DNA from: Cryptomeria japonica
Lineage: Eukaryota; Streptophyta; Pinopsida; Cupressales; Cupressaceae
Assembly (NCBI RefSeq): GCF_030272615.1
Contig: NC_081413.1
Coordinates: forward strand, 716,863,867 to 716,927,866
DNA: 64,000 bases
Reading direction: 5' to 3'
Below the pieces are notes generated by a model. The model did not search any database and was not told the origin of the DNA. It was given only the letters and a program-made list of their open reading frames with translations. Below are positions 1 through 11,763 of this stretch, piece by piece (position 1 is the first letter of the stretch; every line of letters begins with the position of its first letter). The position numbers and the translations under genes were made by a program.

Positions 1-497
1 TCATGAGAAGAATGTCGAAAACCAAGCCCTTGGTGATGAACATTTAGAATCCGATCAATAGGTCTTATGTTTCCATGATCTTCTTGTCCTAATCCTCCAC
101 CTTGATAATCCCATTTCTTGGTATCCAATTTGTTTGCTACTAGGTATTTTTATTTGAAATGATTAAGGGGAGTATCTTTGTCTTCAATAACATCTTTGAA
201 AAACCACTGATTAATATCTCTCTTTATGACCTCATGATTAAGTTCACCATGAGACTAAAATGTGGTAGAACCGTACATTCTGACCACAAATTCTTTCTTC
301 TTCTTCTCTCTGGTAGGTTTCCTATGGGTATGAGTAACTATAGGTAATGCACCCACTACAGGGGTTTCTCATAAGGCATATTCACCACAACCAGCATCGT
401 TGATCTTGAGCTAGGAAAAGGTGGATGAAATGGAAGTTATTCCTTTAAGAGTAGTCAATGTGGATTCAGGGCCAACATATAAAGATGATGAAATAGT
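1..497 (-). pseudogene. Degenerate gypsy linker between protease and RT
   Basis: Minus-strand continuation of the outer Ty3/gypsy polyprotein, just after the protease remnant. Translation gives short open stretches broken by stops and I recognise no domain. Position alone suggests the spacer between protease and reverse transcriptase, with RT lying outside the window. No independent gene is visible on either strand. Confidence 0.4.
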
Positions 498-1061
498 TTA
501 AGCAATTCCAATGTTAATGTCTAGGCAATGATGGGAATATGGAGAAGATGCTTCAAGAGTGCCAAAACATTCAAATGGTTGAGTGTCACTACAAATAGTA
601 ATTTCACAACCTTGGTAAGGAAATTTTAAACATTGGTGGTAGGTGGATGACACAGCCTGCATAGCATGAACCAAGGGGCAACTAAGAAGGATATTAAATG
701 GAAGGTCAAGATCAACAACATGGCAAAGAGTATCTTGTGTTACTGGGCCCACCTAAGTTGGAAGATTGATCATTCCCACTAAGCTTATCTCTGCATTATC
801 ATATGCTTTGATAGTGATGCATTGGTTATGCAAATCCATGACAATATTATAAAGATTTAGGGTAGAAACATTATTGATCAGAACTTGCTTTACTTTATAT
901 TGATGGATAATGGCCTCGATATTAAGTAGACAACTATGATTAGGATCGGGAACCATGGCATTTGATTGGGTGAAATTGAGATGGTATGTGGCAGATAAAT
1001 GTGCCACCAAAGCTTGGAATTGTGTTGGATCTATGTTGTTGGGCACATGAATTTCTTTCAA
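498..1061 (-). pseudogene. Ty3/gypsy aspartic protease remnant of the outer element
   Basis: The minus strand encodes a degenerate retropepsin-type domain. A beta-strand motif around VLINNVSTLNL replaces the usual VLIDxGSSLN, so the catalytic Asp position reads Asn. It is followed by ITIKAYDNAEISLVG, then DLPFNILLSCPLVHAM, the usual flap and ILLGRxWLHxxGA region. An in-frame TAG at about 753-755 splits it into two blocks in the same frame. Downstream comes a KFPYQGCEITI block, typical of the end of this protease in plant gypsy elements. It belongs with the gag half at 18364-20614, from which a younger 16.7-kb insertion separates it. It cannot be active. Confidence 0.75.
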
Positions 1062-1689
1062 TGAATAGTTAAGAATCTCCTAGTGAGTAGGTGAAGCTTT
1101 TAACAAGTCTAAAATAAAAATCTGTGCAGGGGTCTTCCCTGAGTGCTCAAGAATGTTATATTGTGTTGACACAGACACTTGAGGTGGAGCTCCTAGAATA
1201 GTCATGCGAGCTCTTCTATTGGTTGTGGCACACTGGGTATTAACTCCCTTAACACAAATCATATTGACATACTTTTCTACCTACACAATACAACCTATTG
1301 TAAGACCATAATTGAATGGAACCTTGTTATAATTGATGTTATTAGTGGTACAACTCTGACTAGCATTGGAGGTGCTTGATTATCCTTGATACTTGGGAAG
1401 AGCATCTTTATACATGCCTAAATTCACATTGGGTGACTTTCTTATGGTAGGGTCAACATCACTTTTTCCTTGATCAATAAGATACTAAACTGGGTACTTA
1501 AGCTTCATGCACTTGTTCGTCGCATGACCCTTGACACAATGATAAGATTAGTATTCATTTTCCTTATACCAACCAGGCTTGGGTTTAGACTCATCAAATG
1601 GTATTGTTTGTGGATATATGACCATATTATGCTACTCCATGTGTTTAAAAATTACATCTAAGGGTTCCCCCATGAGTGTAAATTGATGT
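1062..1689 (-). pseudogene. Outer gypsy gag C-terminus with zinc-knuckle-like motif
   Basis: Minus-strand translation gives a stretch with SYHCVKGHATNKCMKL, a CCHC-like knuckle whose first Cys codon appears lost. Next is a YLIDQGK-like segment and, after several stops, TPAQIFILDLLKASPTH. These are standard landmarks between gag and protease in Tat-like plant gypsy elements. At the high-coordinate end the frame runs to the chromovirus insertion at 1689/1690. The same frame resumes on the other side at 18364. Several stops are consistent with CAG-to-TAG decay. Confidence 0.65.
1685..1689. repeat. Target-site duplication GATGT (left)
   Basis: GATGT lies directly before the TGTAATGCC end of the LTR. 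The same five bases follow the other LTR at 18359-18363. Five base pairs is the normal duplication length for Ty3/gypsy integrase. Confidence 0.85.
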
Positions 1690-4600
1690 TGTAATGCCCC
1701 GTCGGGAACCCCGAAGGAAAAACCCACAAACAAGGGTGAAACAAATTTTTTTTTAAAGTATAAACATAATTAGTGCATTTACATAACATGCACGATAACA
1801 GAAGAAGATGACTTACACCAGAATTCCTTAAGGGTTACCAATGAAGAATTAACTTCAAGATAAATTCCACAATTATCATTAATCCATATATCCATCATTA
1901 AATCAAAGATCACAAGAAGCCATAAGAAAATAAATATACACCATTGAAAGATTGAAAGCATGCAATATAATTCCACTTCAATAAGCATGAATAAATATCA
2001 TAAAGGAAACTGATAAAAACATCCCAACATAGGATTACATTGCTCTTCTAATACATAACTTCTCAATATACATATAAAGATACATCTCAACCAAATACAA
2101 GGTTACATAAGATCAATATTACAATGACCACATAGGTCTCCAATATAACAATAATCTCCAAACATGAGATGAATCATGAGCCATGAACCACAGGAACACC
2201 TATGAAGCTAATCCTCACATGAGGGTACGAATCCGAACATCTGATGGGAAGTGGCACTACCACCCGACCATGTAATTACCAAATGGAATCACCCCACCAT
2301 GCTATGACATAGTCGAGGACCCTGAAACAAGCATAAGCATAACATGGTCAATAAAACAATATGACTCCATGACAGGACAATATGACTACAAAAAATCAAG
2401 CCGACTCAACATCACAAACACACAAGTGAACCAAATGAGAGAGTGTCATCGCATAGCTTAAGATGGATACCATGGTACAACCTCCATAGGTCCTGGCTCA
2501 CTATCCTAGTAACCTCTCCTAAACCTCTGGTTCCAACTAAGTCTCATGCGGACCCTACCAGCCTTTCGTGAAGACAAGGTGGTCGGTTTGTCATTCCAGG
2601 CCTTCTCACAACATGATGAGCCTCAGTACAAGCACTCACCCAGGTGCAAGGTATAATTATCTTTATTAATATTATGAAAGTACCCACTTAATCAATTCAT
2701 TAGATTACCAGTTATTATCTGACTTTCATTGGGTCGTAATGCCTACCACTTTGGGGGCAACCCCCAAGTGAAAGCCACTCTCTCAAAGGACACTAAACAA
2801 ATAAGGTCACTCCCTGAGGACCCTATGGCGAAGTACACAACCATTACACCACTTTCAGAAACAAGTGGTCAAACAAGGAAATACTGACTCTTGGCTAACC
2901 ATAAGGAAAAGACACTACATGGTTACGACAACAAAGCCAACATATATCACTTGGTCAAAGGTACCAAATACACCACCATAGGACGACTAAACCACATACC
3001 AGAAATAACACAATATACACTTGCAAGGACAACTCATTTCACTAAGTCTGCACTCAGACAATCTTTGAGAAAAACAACATCATAAGCACTTGCAACATCA
3101 TTGATTGGAAATTAAATAAAACACTCTTTTCCAGCAGTCACATCTAATCAATTTCCAAATCAAATCCATCAGGAACAAAATCCACTTTAAACACTCAACC
3201 AATTAAACATGAATTCCTAATAGGCATTTAATTCATTTCCAGAATATATCCAAATAAACCAATTTGAATTCCTAATTCATGCCTTGATTTTTCATTGATA
3301 AATTTATTAACCACATAATAAAAATCACATGAAAATTCACCATATCATTTAACACCCAAAACCACTTCACAAAATATATTTCATTTATTAAAAATTAATT
3401 TCAATGCACTAACCGGTAAAGGAACAAGGTTAAGCGGGGGTCAAATCAACCCGCAACAGTGGGGCTGTCGAGGGCCGCAGGTACTACCTATCGGTAGTAC
3501 TGCTACCGACTGGTAACAGGCACTACCAACTGGTAGCAGGCACTATCGTCTGGTAGCACTGCTACCAACTAGTAGCAGTGACTACCGACCGGAAGCGCTG
3601 CTACCCTCAATAGCAGTAGGTACCAACCGGTAGTACTGCTACCGCGTAGCAGTACTTCCGACCAGTAGTACTGCTACCTGTGAGCAATAGAGACTACCAA
3701 CCCGCATGGTGGGACTATCCTGCCACGGGGTGGGGTAAGGCAAGGATAACAAAACAAATAAAATACATGCCTCTCAAGGCAATAAAATCCACACTCCACC
3801 CAATCGTTTAAACAAGAAAACGATTCATTTCCGTAACATTTCACGGGCACACACATACATAGTGCCAAATCCAATTTTTTCAAATAGATATTTACCAGCA
3901 AGGTAAAAGATGAAATAAATTCCCACAAGAACCCCAAACCTAGGCAACATGAAACTAGAAAGCACACAACACGCTAAATCTAGTTCATTCTTTCCAAATA
4001 GAAGAGGTAAAACAAGAAATTGATTTTCAAGATCAAACACACAACAGATAGAGAAATGAACCATTTTCTTCCTAAATGCAACCATATGATATAGATTTCA
4101 CAAAACCAACAACAATAAACACTCTTTCTTCCATTCCAATAATTCCACAAGCATCTACGGGAAGATTGCATAATTTCCACACTCAAGAAGCAAACTGAAA
4201 ATTTCAAATAACAAATTCAAAACAAGAAGAGAACCTCCAACCTTGAAGCAATAGCAAGCAAAGAGATGAAGAACTTTCCAGTCTTGCAAACCATGTCAAA
4301 TTTCCAGTTCCTCCAAGAAGTTTTCCAGAATTTCACTCCAAAATTCCCCTCTTCCTTCTTCCGTGTATTTTAGGAATAGCATGAAAATTATCTTTTAACC
4401 TAAACTTTCTAGGTTAAAAAGTTATTCCAACCAATTAGATTTAAATATTGAAAATAATTATTTTCCAACAATTAAAATGAAAAAGTAAAAAGGAAAGTTT
4501 TTATTAATTTGTATTTCCAAAAATACTTTCTTTCAACATAATCATTTAACATTTAAATGGCTAGGCAATTATTTATTTCCTTCCACAATATATCAATGCA

Positions 4601-5382
4601 CCTTCACACAATGCTATAAGTCATTTAGCCATTTACTCTAGCAAATCATTAATTTAATTAAATCAATAATCACAAAGCATAATAATTAACTAATTACGCC
4701 AACATAAGATAGCATCATCCATTCAATTAACTAACCATTTAAATAAATGGAAACACGCAAATCCAAGAATGATTAAATGATGACTCTCAAATGACCAAAC
4801 CAAAGCACCATGACTCATCTAACAGCCAGACAGGAAAGACAACCGACTGACAACACTCACACGAGTGTGACTGTGGGTCAAATTAGGGTACAACAAGTAT
4901 CTCCTCCACTCCCATCAGATATATAAGGCATTCTCAGACCTATGAAACTAGGTGGAGACAATACCTCGTACCTACTCGGTACTAGTACCTACAATGTCCT
5001 GCACCAAGAACCACACGTGCATATAGACCAATATATATACAGACATGGCACACACATCGATGAAGGAGAATCGTGGTGTTCCTTGTCTCACCAGAGTGAG
5101 GGAAGGAAAATCATCCCCTTGCATCCCAATACACTTGCAAACACACAACATATAAATAACACATCACAATATAAGGGAAAAGTGTCAGTCCATGATAATG
5201 ATCCATAAAATAATATTAATCATAAGTACTAAGATACTGCATAAAAGCATACACCATAAATCCAGATAAAGCATGTAATAACATCGCATAACATCCAAAT
5301 CAATATACAAAAATGTTCCACTGAACAGTCACAGAAGTAAATCAAAATATACAAAAGAGGCTGATCAAGGAGGGGTACTACA
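1690..5382 (-). repeat. 3' LTR of the chromovirus element
   Basis: A 3,693-bp repeat matching 14711-18358 along its whole length. In element orientation it begins TGTAGTACCCC and ends GCATTACA, giving canonical TG...CA ends. It carries a GC-rich palindromic array at about 3476-3680. No real ORF lies inside; the short open frames at 3674-4207 also occur in the other LTR and look like chance frames in the LTR. Confidence 0.9.
3476..3680. repeat. Palindromic CTACCGACCGGTAGC-type array in LTR
   Basis: Roughly ten degenerate copies of a short motif near CTACCGACCGGTAGCA, each partly self-complementary, alternate with CACTGCTACC-like spacers. The matching region of the other LTR is at about 16487-16680. 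The stretch is much more GC-rich than the surrounding AT-rich LTR and could fold into a series of small hairpins. Confidence 0.8.
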
Positions 5383-5394
5383 TCCTCCCCCCCC
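5383..5394 (-). promoter_or_regulatory. Polypurine tract of the chromovirus element
   Basis: Read on the minus strand this is GGGGGGGGAGGA, abutting the TGTAGTACC start of the 3' LTR. This is the expected site of plus-strand priming during reverse transcription. Confidence 0.85.
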
Positions 5395-5404
5395 AAGCCT
5401 AGGC

Positions 5405-5835
5405 TTACTCCGGGAAACCTAAAATAGATAAGAATAAAGCTCTCTCATCTTTGCTACATCTTCCCAAGTCGCTAATGTCTCATCACTAGGATCCCATAAG
5501 ACCCTTACCTACTCGATGGTACAACCCCTGAGGGTCAAACCCCGCTGATGAAGAATGTGCATGGGCTCCATGGAAAGCTGCCCATCCTCGACCTACAAAG
5601 CGTTCCAATCAAAAACATGGGTCACATCATAATGATCAGGACAAATAATAGAAACATGAAAGACATCGTGGATGCAGGATAGACTCGGCGGCAAGGCAAG
5701 ACAATAGGCGACAGGTCCTATCCTCTCAAGGATCTCAAAAGGGCCTACAAAACGAGGCACCAACTTAGAACCCTTTCCATAACGGATCGAACTCTTCTGC
5801 AAATGCACTCTCAAAAACACACAGTCGCGGCAACC
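5405..5835 (-). pseudogene. Chromovirus integrase C-terminus and chromodomain-like tail
   Basis: The minus strand encodes [20 protein letters not shown], then [19 protein letters not shown] and a segment with DVFHVS. This is the GPF/Y module of Ty3/gypsy integrases. After a TAG (expected Gln) come EDGQLSMEPMHIL and a block ending WEDVAKMRELYSYLF followed by a stop, resembling the chromodomain-like tail of plant chromoviruses. The integrase core is on the far side of the Copia insertion. About 150 residues between the ALGTRL motif and VFLRV are missing from both sides. Confidence 0.8.
5831..5835. repeat. Probable Copia target duplication CAACC (left)
   Basis: CAACC precedes the GC-rich start of the Copia 5' LTR and recurs at 10674-10678 directly after the 3' LTR. 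A 5-bp duplication fits Copia, but the sequence next to it on the left does not start with TG, so the call is tentative. Confidence 0.5.
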
Positions 5836-6184
5836 CCCGAGAAAAGCGGGGGTTTGGGGGCGGGAGCCCCCGAGAAAAATTTTTTGGTTGTTTTTCGTTG
5901 ATGAAAATTGACATTGTAATAAAACCCTAAAAAGGCCGACTTTGTTTGTTGCCCTAAAAACGCATGTTATAAGCGGCTGGGATGCTTAAGGCATTGTAAG
6001 GTTGATGTACTATTTTTGTTGGATAATAAGAAAGATTAGACGGTTGTGTATGGTGGACGTAACCCATTTTGGGTGAACCACATTAAATCTTTGGGTTATC
6101 TGTGTCCTGTTTTATTTCTTTACCTTTTGTATTTAAATCTGTTGTTAGTTCATATTTGCTTCAGATCTGCTTGACACCCTAACA
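5836..6184 (+). repeat. Copia 5' LTR with atypical GC-rich start
   Basis: From about 5881 to 6184 this matches the 3' LTR (10305-10673) closely. Positions 5836-5880 do not: here there is a GC-rich block of two overlapping hairpins (CCCCCGAG...GCGGGGG and GGGGGCGGGAGCCCCC) in place of the TGTTGAAATG start. The real 5' end of the LTR is therefore missing or replaced. Confidence 0.75.
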
Positions 6185-6186
6185 AT

Positions 6187-6197
6187 TGGTATCAGAG
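6187..6197 (+). promoter_or_regulatory. Copia primer-binding site (tRNA-iMet type)
   Basis: TGGTATCAGAG lies two bases after the 5' LTR end and is the standard complement of the initiator-Met tRNA 3' end used by plant LTR elements. Confidence 0.9.
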
Positions 6198-6235
6198 TGA
6201 GGTTTTCTGTAAATTGGCAGGACTTTCAGATTTGA

Positions 6236-9200
6236 GTGGGAGCAATGGAGGATTCCAAATTCAAGGTCGAAAAGTTTAACGGCCAGAATTATCAGTTATG
6301 GAAAATGCAAATGGAGGATTACCTGTATCAAAAGGATTTGTTGCAGCCATTGGAAGGAAAGGCAAAGAAAGAGACCACAATGTCAAATGAAGAGTGGGAC
6401 ATTTTAGATAGAAAGGCACTGGGATCCATTCGATTGTGCCTTGCACCATCTGTAGCATTCAATATAACAGAAACAAAAACGACTGTAGATTTGATGGTGA
6501 CATTGGCTAAGTTGTATGAGAAACCCTCGGCTTCGAATAAGGTATTTCTTATGAAGCATCTATTTAATTTGAAAATGAGTGAGGGAGGATCTATAACGGA
6601 GCACTTAAATGAATTTAATACAATTACTAGTCAATTGTCTTCGGTAAAAATTACTTTTGCAGAAGAGGTTAGGGCTCTCCTGATTTTATGTTCTTTGCCA
6701 GAAAGTTGGAATAGCTTGGTTATGGTTGTACGTAAATCTATCTCTGGTAAAAATACTTTGGTATTTGATGATATTGTTGGTGTTATCCTAAGCGAGGAAA
6801 GGCGAAGGAAAAACACATGTGAGACTGCAACATCATCGGGTAGTGTTTTGAATGTGGAGAGTAGAGGAAGATCAAAGGAAAGAGGAAAAGGCCCTGGGAA
6901 TGAGAAGTCACGAGGGAAGTCAAAGAAAGGACGCTCTCAATCTAGAGGAAAGAAAGATTGTTGGTACTGCAGAAAGCCTGGTCATCTAAAGAAAGACTGT
7001 TGGTCTCGAAAAAACAAAGGAGACAAAAATGAAAATGATAGTAAGGAAGCTAATATTGCAAGTAATACTTTACAAGATACTTTAATCTTATGTTTGGATA
7101 ATGTTAATGATTCCTGGGTAATAGATTCTGGGGCTTCATTTCATGCTACACCCCATAGAAAATATTTTCTAGATTATATTCAAGGTGATTTTGGACAAGT
7201 ATATTTGGGTGATGATGAGCCCTGTCAAATTGTTGGAAAAGGAAAGATAAAGATCAAGTTGCAGAATGGAAATGACTGGTTTCTGCAGGAGGTAAGACAT
7301 GTTCCTAATTTAAGAAGAAATTTAATTTCTGCAGGGCAACTAGGTAGTGAAGGTTGCATAGTTACCCTCTCAAACAGTATGTGGAAGGTCGCTAAAGGAT
7401 CATTAGTAATAGCTAAAGGTGAGAAGGTAGGCACATTATATCTGTGTACAGGTAACACTTACTCTACCCTAGCTGCTATAGATAAAGTTACTGCAGGGAC
7501 AACAACAATAAATGTTGCAAAAACAAATTCGATAATGTGGCACCATAGGCTTGGGCACATGAGTGAGAAAGGGATGAAAACCCTTCACTCCAAAAATCTA
7601 TTGCAAGGACTAAAGAAGATTGATTTAGAGTTCTGTGAAAACTGTGTTTATGGTAAACAGAAAAGAGTCAGATTTCTCAAGGTTGGGAAAGAGAAGAAGA
7701 GTGAGAAGTTAGAGCTTGTACATTCAAATGTATGGGGACCAGCTCAGGTATCATCTCTTGGTGGCTTTTGTTATTATGTTATTTTTATTGATGACTCAAC
7801 CAGAAAAACATGGGTATATTTCCTAAAACAAAAATCAGATATTTTTGAAACTTTTAAGAAATGGAAAGCTTTGGTTGAGAATGAGACAGGAAAAAAGTTG
7901 AAGTGTTTCAGATCGGATAATGGAGGTGAGTATTGCAGCAAAGCATTTGAAGATTACTGCTGCTTAAATGGGATTCAAAAGTAGAAGACAATTCCAGGAA
8001 CTCCACAAGAAAATGGTGTGTCAGAGAGAATGAATATGACTATCATGGAACGCGCGAGGAGCATGAGATTGCATGTTGGATTGCCCTTACATTTTTAGGC
8101 AGATGTTGTACATACTGCTGTCTATTTGATAAATAGAGGACCTTCAACCCCTTTGGATGGTGGTATTCCAGAGGAGGCATGGACTGGTAAAAAGGTAAAT
8201 TATTCTTTTCTAAAAACTTTTGGTTGCGAAGCTTTTGTCCATGTTGATAAAGAAAACAGAACCAAGCTTGATGCTAAATCTCAGAAATGTACCTTCATTA
8301 GATATGGGATAGATGAATATGGCTATCGGTTATGGGATTTTGAAAATAAGAAAATAATTAGAAGTAGAGATGTTATATTCAATGAGAAGGTTATGTATAA
8401 AGAACAGATGCAGGAAAAGAAGCATGAACAGGACAAACAAGAATATGTGGTGTTGGATGAGATTCCTGAAAATGAAATGCCACAGGTACCTGATGCTCAG
8501 CAACAACAGATTGTCCCACAAACTCCTGTAAGTGTTAGACATTCTACGAGGACAAGTAGACCCCCTAAAATATTTTCTCCTTCTTTGTATTCTAATTTAT
8601 TAACGGATTCTGGTGAACTAGAAGAATATGAAGAAGCAATGCAGGTAGATGCCAAACAATAGTGGGAGCTAGGCATGAAAGAGGAGATGGACTCCTTGAC
8701 GAAAAATAAGACTTGGGACTTAGTCCCTTTACCTACAGAAAAAAAGAGCCTTGCCTAACAAATGGGTTTATCGGCTAAAGGAGGAGGAAGGGGGTCAGAA
8801 AAGATATAAGGCCAGACTTGAGGTAAAAGGTTTTGCACAGAAAAAGGGTATAGATTATGATGAAATATTTTTTCCAGTTGTAAAAATGACTTCAATTAGA
8901 ACTGTACTTAGTCTTGTGGCTGCAGATGATTTACATCTTGAACAATTAGATGTCAAAACAACTTTTCTCCATGGAGATTTGGAGGAGGAAATTTACATGT
9001 TGCAACCACAGGGATATGAGGTCAAAGGTAAGGAGAACTTGGTGTGCAGGTTGAAGAAAAGTATGTATGGCCTAAAGCAAGCACCCTAACAATGGTATTT
9101 AAAATTTGATAGTTTCATGGCTGAACACGGTTATCATAGATGCCATTCTGATCATTGTGTATATTTTAAGAGATTTGATAATGGCAGTTATATTATCCTG

Positions 9201-10167
9201 TTGCTTTATGTTGATGACATGCTTGTTGTTGGGTCTAACATGCAACATATAAATGATCTTAAACAGAAATTAGCCAGGTCATTTGTTATGAAGGATTTGG
9301 GTGCAGCTAAGCAAATTCTCGATATGAGGATTACACGGGACAGGAAAAATAGAACCTTGAATTTGTCCCAAAGTGAGTATATAAAGAAGGTGTTGAAAAG
9401 ATTTAACATGCAGGATGCAAAAGCAGTTAGTACACCTTTGGCTAGTCATTTCAAATTGACTAAGGAGATGTGCCCAAAGGCACAGGAAGAGGTTAATAAA
9501 ATGTCTAACATCCCATATTCATTAGCTGTTGGCAGTTTGATGTATGCAATGGTATGCACAAGGCTAGATATTGCACATGCAATGGGAGTTGTGAGCAGGT
9601 TTATGAGTAATCCGGGTATGGAACATTGGAATGTTGTGAAATGGATTCTTTAGTATTTGAAAGGAACTACTACGAAGGCATTATGTTTTAAAGGATCTAA
9701 TGCTGCTCTGAGTGGATTTGTTGACTCTGATTTGGCGGGTGATATTGATTCATGGAGGAGTACTATAGGGTATTTTTTACTATAGGGGGAACTACAGTCA
9801 GTTGGATTTCTAGGCTGCAAAAGGTTGTTGCACTTTCAACCACTGAAGCTAAGTATGTTGCTGCTATAGAAGCCAGCAAGGAGATGATTTGGTTGCAATG
9901 TTTTCTAGAGGAATTGGGTCAGACATAAGAGGATAGCCCATTGTATACTGATAGCCAGAGTGTCATTCATCTTGTGAAGAACTCTGCTTTTCATTCAAGG
10001 ACAAAGCACATTCAGCTCAGGTACCACTTCATCCAGACTGTTTTAGAGGAGGGTTAGTTACGGTTTGAGAAGATTCACACAAGTGAGAATCCTGCCGATA
10101 TGTTCACGAAGGCAGTTCCACAGGAGAAACTGATTTCTTCATCAGTTTTTGTTGGTCTTCTTGATTG
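6236..10167 (+). pseudogene. Copia gag-pol polyprotein (decayed)
   Basis: The gag start reads MEDSKFKVEKFNGQNYQLWK, followed by a CCHC knuckle CWYCRKPGHLKKDC (6959-7000). The protease has an intact DSGAS at 7124. A GAG-pre-integrase HHCC zinc region spans HHRLGHM to CENCVYGKQ. In integrase the first catalytic Asp is replaced by Asn (HSNVWGP, 7727-7729), while the second (FRSDNGGEY) and the Glu (PQENGVSERMN) remain. RT has an intact YVDD at 9207-9218. RNase H runs through VDSDLAG and ALSTTEAKYVA to SRTKHIQLRYHFI. Stops occur near 7982, 8096, 8660, 9088, 9651, 9927 and 10056, mostly at Gln or Trp codons. Frameshifts lie in the A-run near 8745 and near 9770. Confidence 0.9.
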
Positions 10168-10244
10168 ATAATTGTCAAATTTATACCAATCAAGTCCTAA
10201 TGTTTTATCCAGCAGATGTTGCATGTACAGTGGTGTCGTGTAGT

Positions 10245-10308
10245 ATCAGTCTCCAAGTGGGAGATTGTTCGGTGTGGAGCTTGATCAGTCTCCAAGTGGG
10301 AGATTGTT
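10245..10308 (+). repeat. Duplicated polypurine tract and LTR junction
   Basis: A 25-bp sequence containing CAAGTGGGAGATTGTT occurs at 10245-10269 and again at 10284-10308. The second copy leads into the 3' LTR; the first leads into TGTTCGGTGTGGAGC. It is a 39-bp tandem duplication over the PPT/U3 boundary. Confidence 0.85.
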
Positions 10309-10673
10309 GAAATGTGGTGACTGATCAGCAAAGTACTGTACACTCAGCACGTATCCTCGCTTTTTTTTTGCCATTTTTCATTGATGAAAACTGACATTGT
10401 AATAAAACCCTAAAAAGGCCGACTTTGTTTGTTGCCCTAAAAACACATGTTATAAGCGGCTGGAATGCTTAAGGCATTGTAAGGTTGATGTACTATTTTT
10501 GTTGGATAATAAGAAAGATTGGACAGCTGTGTATGGTGGACGTAACCCATTCTAGGTGAATCAGGTAAATCTCTGTGTTATCTGTGTCCTATTTTATTTC
10601 TTTATCTTTTGTATTTAAATCTGCATATAATTGTTAGTTCACATTTGCTTCAGATCTGCTTGAAACCCTAACA
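10305..10673 (+). repeat. Copia 3' LTR
   Basis: A 369-bp LTR beginning TGTTGAAATG after the purine tract and ending CCCTAACA. Its last 300 bases match the 5' LTR at 5881-6184, with a 6-bp indel and scattered transitions. Confidence 0.88.
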
Positions 10674-10678
10674 CAACC

Positions 10679-11230
10679 GGGTCCCTAGAGCATGCTAAAG
10701 AGAGGTCCACAAGGCTGAAGTAAAGATAGGGTCTCTATTAGAAATGATCTGCCTTGGAATCCCATGCAACCTCACCACATCTTCCAAGAAGACTCGCCCA
10801 CAACAGCTGACGTATAAGAAGATCGAATCGACACAAAATGAGCAACTTTGGTCAATCTATCAACAATGACCATGATGGCATATGGCGATGTGAAGAAATA
10901 GGCAACCCTACAATGAAATCCATGGAAATGATATCCCATTTCCAATCTGGTATCAAATTCGGTTGTAAAAGCCCTGCAGGGTACTGATGCTCCACCTTCA
11001 CCCGCTAACATTCTAAGCACTTGGACACAAAATCAACAATTTCATGTTTCATACCAGCCCAATGATATATCTATCTAAGATCAACGTGCATCTTCTTGAC
11101 ACCAGGGTGTGTCGAATAAGATGCACGATGGGCCTCAGTCATGATCAAAATGTGAAGACCCTCCAAAGGAGGTACATAAATCTGTCCAAGGTGCCAAACA
11201 AGACCATTTGACTCAAGAGCATATCCAGAA
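10679..11230 (-). pseudogene. Chromovirus integrase zinc-binding and core domains
   Basis: The minus strand shows an HHCC-type zinc region: SYSTHPGVKKMHVDLR, stop, IYHWAGMK, then VSKCLEC. The core follows with WDIISMDFIVGLP (first Asp), a frameshift, PYAIMVIVDRLTKVAHFV, then IPRQIISNRDPIFTS (second Asp) and finally ALGTRL, where the Copia insertion begins. The catalytic Glu region is absent. Confidence 0.85.
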
Positions 11231-11763
11231 TATCTACCCTCCAATGGTCCTCTAGACTCCACAGCTCTAAAATCCTGATACCAAGTGTCCTGAGGAAGAA
11301 ATCCAAGAATTATCTCATTCAAATGCACACTAAGGGACAATGTTGCAACCTCATGTCGCCCACAGCTCAAAGCATCTACCACTACATTCTCTTTCCCCTG
11401 AATATAATGAACCTCAAAATCATACTCGCATAGGAATTCCATCCATCTTCACTATTGAGCATTCAAGTTTGGCTGCGTGAAAATATACTGCATACTGCGG
11501 TGATCACTATGCAACTCAAACTGACGCTCCAACAGGAAATGTCTCCAATGAACCAACACATGTACTACAACAACCAACTCCAATTCATGAACTGGATAGT
11601 TCAACTCGTGATCCTTGAGTTTGCGAGACTCGTAGGCAACCACATATACATCCTGCATAAGCACTGCACCTATACCTTCTAAAGAGGCATCTGTGCACAC
11701 CATGAAATCTCTGGATGGATCAGGAACTGCCAAAATTGGAGAACTAACAAGGAGTTCCTTCAA
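11071..11763 (-). pseudogene. Chromovirus RNase H and connection to integrase
   Basis: The minus strand reads LKELLVSSPILAVPDPSRDF, then FMVCTDASLEGIGAVLMQ with the first RNase H Asp, ESRKLKDHELNYPVHELEL with the Glu, and FELHSDHRSMQYIF with another Asp. After one stop come EYDFEVHYIQGKENVVVDAL and the linker into integrase. This is the standard Ty3/gypsy RNase H order. It is contiguous with the RT block upstream, separated by a stop-rich stretch at about 11764-12010. Confidence 0.88.

Larger units (their letters stand above)
5836..10673 (+). mobile_element. Ty1/Copia retrotransposon nested in chromovirus integrase
   Basis: A 4.8-kb element on the plus strand: a 5' LTR-like region ending CCCTAACA at 6184, an iMet primer site, one gag-pol frame (gag, protease, integrase, RT, RNase H: the Copia order), a purine tract CAAGTGGGAGA, and a 3' LTR ending CCCTAACA at 10673. 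The protein resembles the Tork/Tnt1-type Copia group (inference from gag start and RT wording). At least seven in-frame stops and two frameshifts make it dead. LTR divergence (about 16 differences over about 290 bases by eye) is lower than that of its chromovirus host, in line with later insertion. Confidence 0.88.

Noticed and set aside
3674-4207. Minus frames in the chromovirus LTR
   Set aside because: They lie in LTR DNA, start and stop differently in the two LTRs and have no homology.
6276-9409. Minus-strand open frames within the Copia element
   Set aside because: Antisense of the plus-strand gag-pol; composition mirrors it.
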